DNA of 64,000 nt from Acidithiobacillus thiooxidans ATCC 19377 (GTDB lineage: Bacteria; Pseudomonadota; Gammaproteobacteria; Acidithiobacillales; Acidithiobacillaceae): contig NZ_CP045571.1 in NCBI RefSeq assembly GCF_009662475.1, positions 2,354,501-2,418,500 of the forward strand, given 5' to 3'. The position numbers and the translations under genes are program-made. Each line of letters begins with the position of its first letter. The stretch's first letter is position 1. This document shows positions 63,056-64,000 of the stretch, piece by piece. Under the pieces are notes generated by a model. It saw only the letters and a list, made by a program, of their open reading frames with translations. It was not told the DNA's origin and ran no database searches.

Positions 63056-63707
63056 TTTATGGAACCATGGTGATATGCCCATCTACCTGCAAGATTATAT
63101 GGGCCATGAAGCGCAGACCGCAGGGCTGGTCATGGCCCCGCAAGGGATAGGCTCCTGGGTTTCCATGTGGATGGCAGGCAGACTGCTTAATCGCGGGGCC
63201 AACCCGCGCTGGATGATTCTGGCGGGAATCGGTCTGGGGGCCACGGGCACTTGGTTGAGTCTCTCCTACAACCTGCAGGTGAGCCCTTTCTGGATAATCT
63301 GGCCTGGGGTTATCCGTGGTCTCGGCCTGGGCCTGGTATCCATTCCTCTATTCACACTGGCTTTTGCAACCCTGAGCAAAGAACAGACACCCGAAGGATC
63401 GGGGATATTCAATCTGATGCGTAATCTGGGGGGCTCTATGGGTATTGCTATCATCTCCACCATCATGACGGAAGAAGCCCAGGAGGCCTGGAATCAGATG
63501 GGTGGACATATCAATCCGTTCAGCGCGGCACTACCCCGCTATATGCGTGATGCGGGATTACATCAGGGAACGCTGGCTTGGCAGGTACTGGGACAAACTC
63601 TGGCGCAACACGCAGCAATGCGAGGGATACTGGATGCATTCACGTTCCTCTTCTGGAGTTTCATAGCGATCATATTGATTGTGTTACTCATGAGAAACAA
63701 AGCATGA
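63056..63707 (+). pseudogene. C-terminal half of a DHA2-type MFS drug efflux protein
   Basis: About 215 residues after the element: MPIYLQDYMGHEAQTAGLVM, APQGIGSWVSMWMAGRLLNR and PGVIRGLGLGLVSIPLFTLA, the second half of EmrB/QacA-type transporters. The start (around 280 residues in the family) is missing. It joins the fragment at 63886 through the TTTAT duplication; rejoining leaves a one-base frameshift (ATGGTGAT then ATGCCC). Confidence 0.85.
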
Positions 63708-63735
63708 TCGTCAATACATCCCTTCCGGGCGTCAC

Positions 63736-63885
63736 GCGTCGACGATTATGGTCTGTACCGCCTCCGGAATGGCCTTTTGCGGGTGTTTTTCTTCTTCACC
63801 CATAGGGTGGCCTCCATGTGCAGGAAAAGCCTCATCTTATCAAATGGATAATCTTATTTCAGTAGGGGTAACTGCTGTTTTTAGG
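63736..63885 (-). mobile_element. Left-end remnant of a second IS1380-type copy
   Basis: About 150 bases matching the first part of the element at 61433: CCTAAAAACAGCAGTTACCC, then the start of its transposase (ATGGGTGAAGAAGAAAAACA on the minus strand). It breaks off near 63736 beside the end of the MFS fragment. Confidence 0.8.
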
Positions 63886-64000
63886 ATAAAGCACCAAACC
63901 GAATAAACCGATTCCTGCACTGCCCAGAGTCAGGGAGCGATCTTTAAGGAGACGCAAATTCACCAGTGGATGGGAAACATTGAGCGAGCGCAGTACAAAC
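63886..64000 (-). pseudogene. Part of the same MFS gene, N-terminal side
   Basis: On the minus strand: FVLRSLNVSHPLVNLRLLKD and RSLTLGSAGIGLFGLVLY, the segment just before MPIYLQ in DHA2 transporters. It ends at the IS remnant with the bases TTTAT. Opposite in direction to the fragment at 63056. The rest lies beyond the window. Confidence 0.75.

Noticed and set aside
1-64000. CRISPR arrays, tRNA or rRNA genes
   Set aside because: No regularly spaced direct repeats and no cloverleaf or rRNA sequence recognised on reading both strands.

Overview
The window looks like chromosomal or plasmid-integrated accessory DNA from an acidophilic, chemolithotrophic gammaproteobacterium or acidithiobacillium, most likely close to Acidithiobacillus. 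This is an inference from gene content: an HdrB of the sulfur-oxidising Hdr type, a lipoyl H-like protein with an LbpA-like core, cytochrome bd, a complete nar operon, and many small periplasmic Dsb-like and proline-rich proteins. I see no rRNA, tRNA or CRISPR array.

Layout. 1-3051: the start of cydA (leftward), three 14-bp dyads, a decayed membrane-protein region, a DUF2249 gene behind an FNR-like box, and an orphan hdrB. 3177-10105: a DUF488 / AhpD-like / AlkA operon, then leftward genes including a TehA-like carrier, a DUF2945 protein, a ferredoxin fused to a TehB-type cupin, an FNR-type reductase and a glutathione S-transferase. 11208-23457: AT-richer narGHJI-narK, followed by a DsrE protein and an NO/O2 block (two hemerythrin-like proteins, single-domain globin, [2Fe-2S] flavoreductase, mini-thioredoxin, lipoyl H-like protein). 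Globin and DUF2249 carry near-identical FNR/NnrR-type boxes.

23658-31176: plasmid-type DNA. A 5'-deleted CLC channel gene abuts a 184-bp MITE-like repeat. Then come a ribbon-helix-helix-like gene with parA and parB, small membrane proteins, a TraF-like peptidase and a truncated PLD gene. 31177-36600: an element with three consecutive tyrosine recombinases plus an HTH/coiled-coil protein, resembling RIT or Tn554-type elements. 36679-38510: an ArsR operon (ArsR, SHOCT protein, methyltransferase, AhpD-like protein, Met-rich pseudogene).

38582-44593 is the most interesting system: a DUF2282 bufferin-like precursor, its DUF692 MNIO enzyme and DUF2063 partner, followed by DsbD and three tandem DsbC/G-like proteins. 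This would be a periplasmic metal-buffering RiPP locus coupled to its own thiol-redox branch. The precursor lacks one of the four usual cysteines, and a hairpin terminator separates it from its enzyme.

45235-51066: DUF4160/DUF2442-HTH pair, an integrase lacking its first catalytic Arg, and a roughly mirror-image set of Pro/Tyr-rich secreted proteins and glycine-zipper lipoproteins, then an outer-membrane barrel. 51290-61111: truncated L,D-transpeptidase, two large GGDEF-EAL proteins and a soluble chemoreceptor, all with a CZB or CZB-like C-terminus, and an EAL remnant. 61433-64000: a degenerate IS1380-like element inside an MFS efflux gene whose two halves now point in opposite directions, still flanked by the same 5-bp target duplication.
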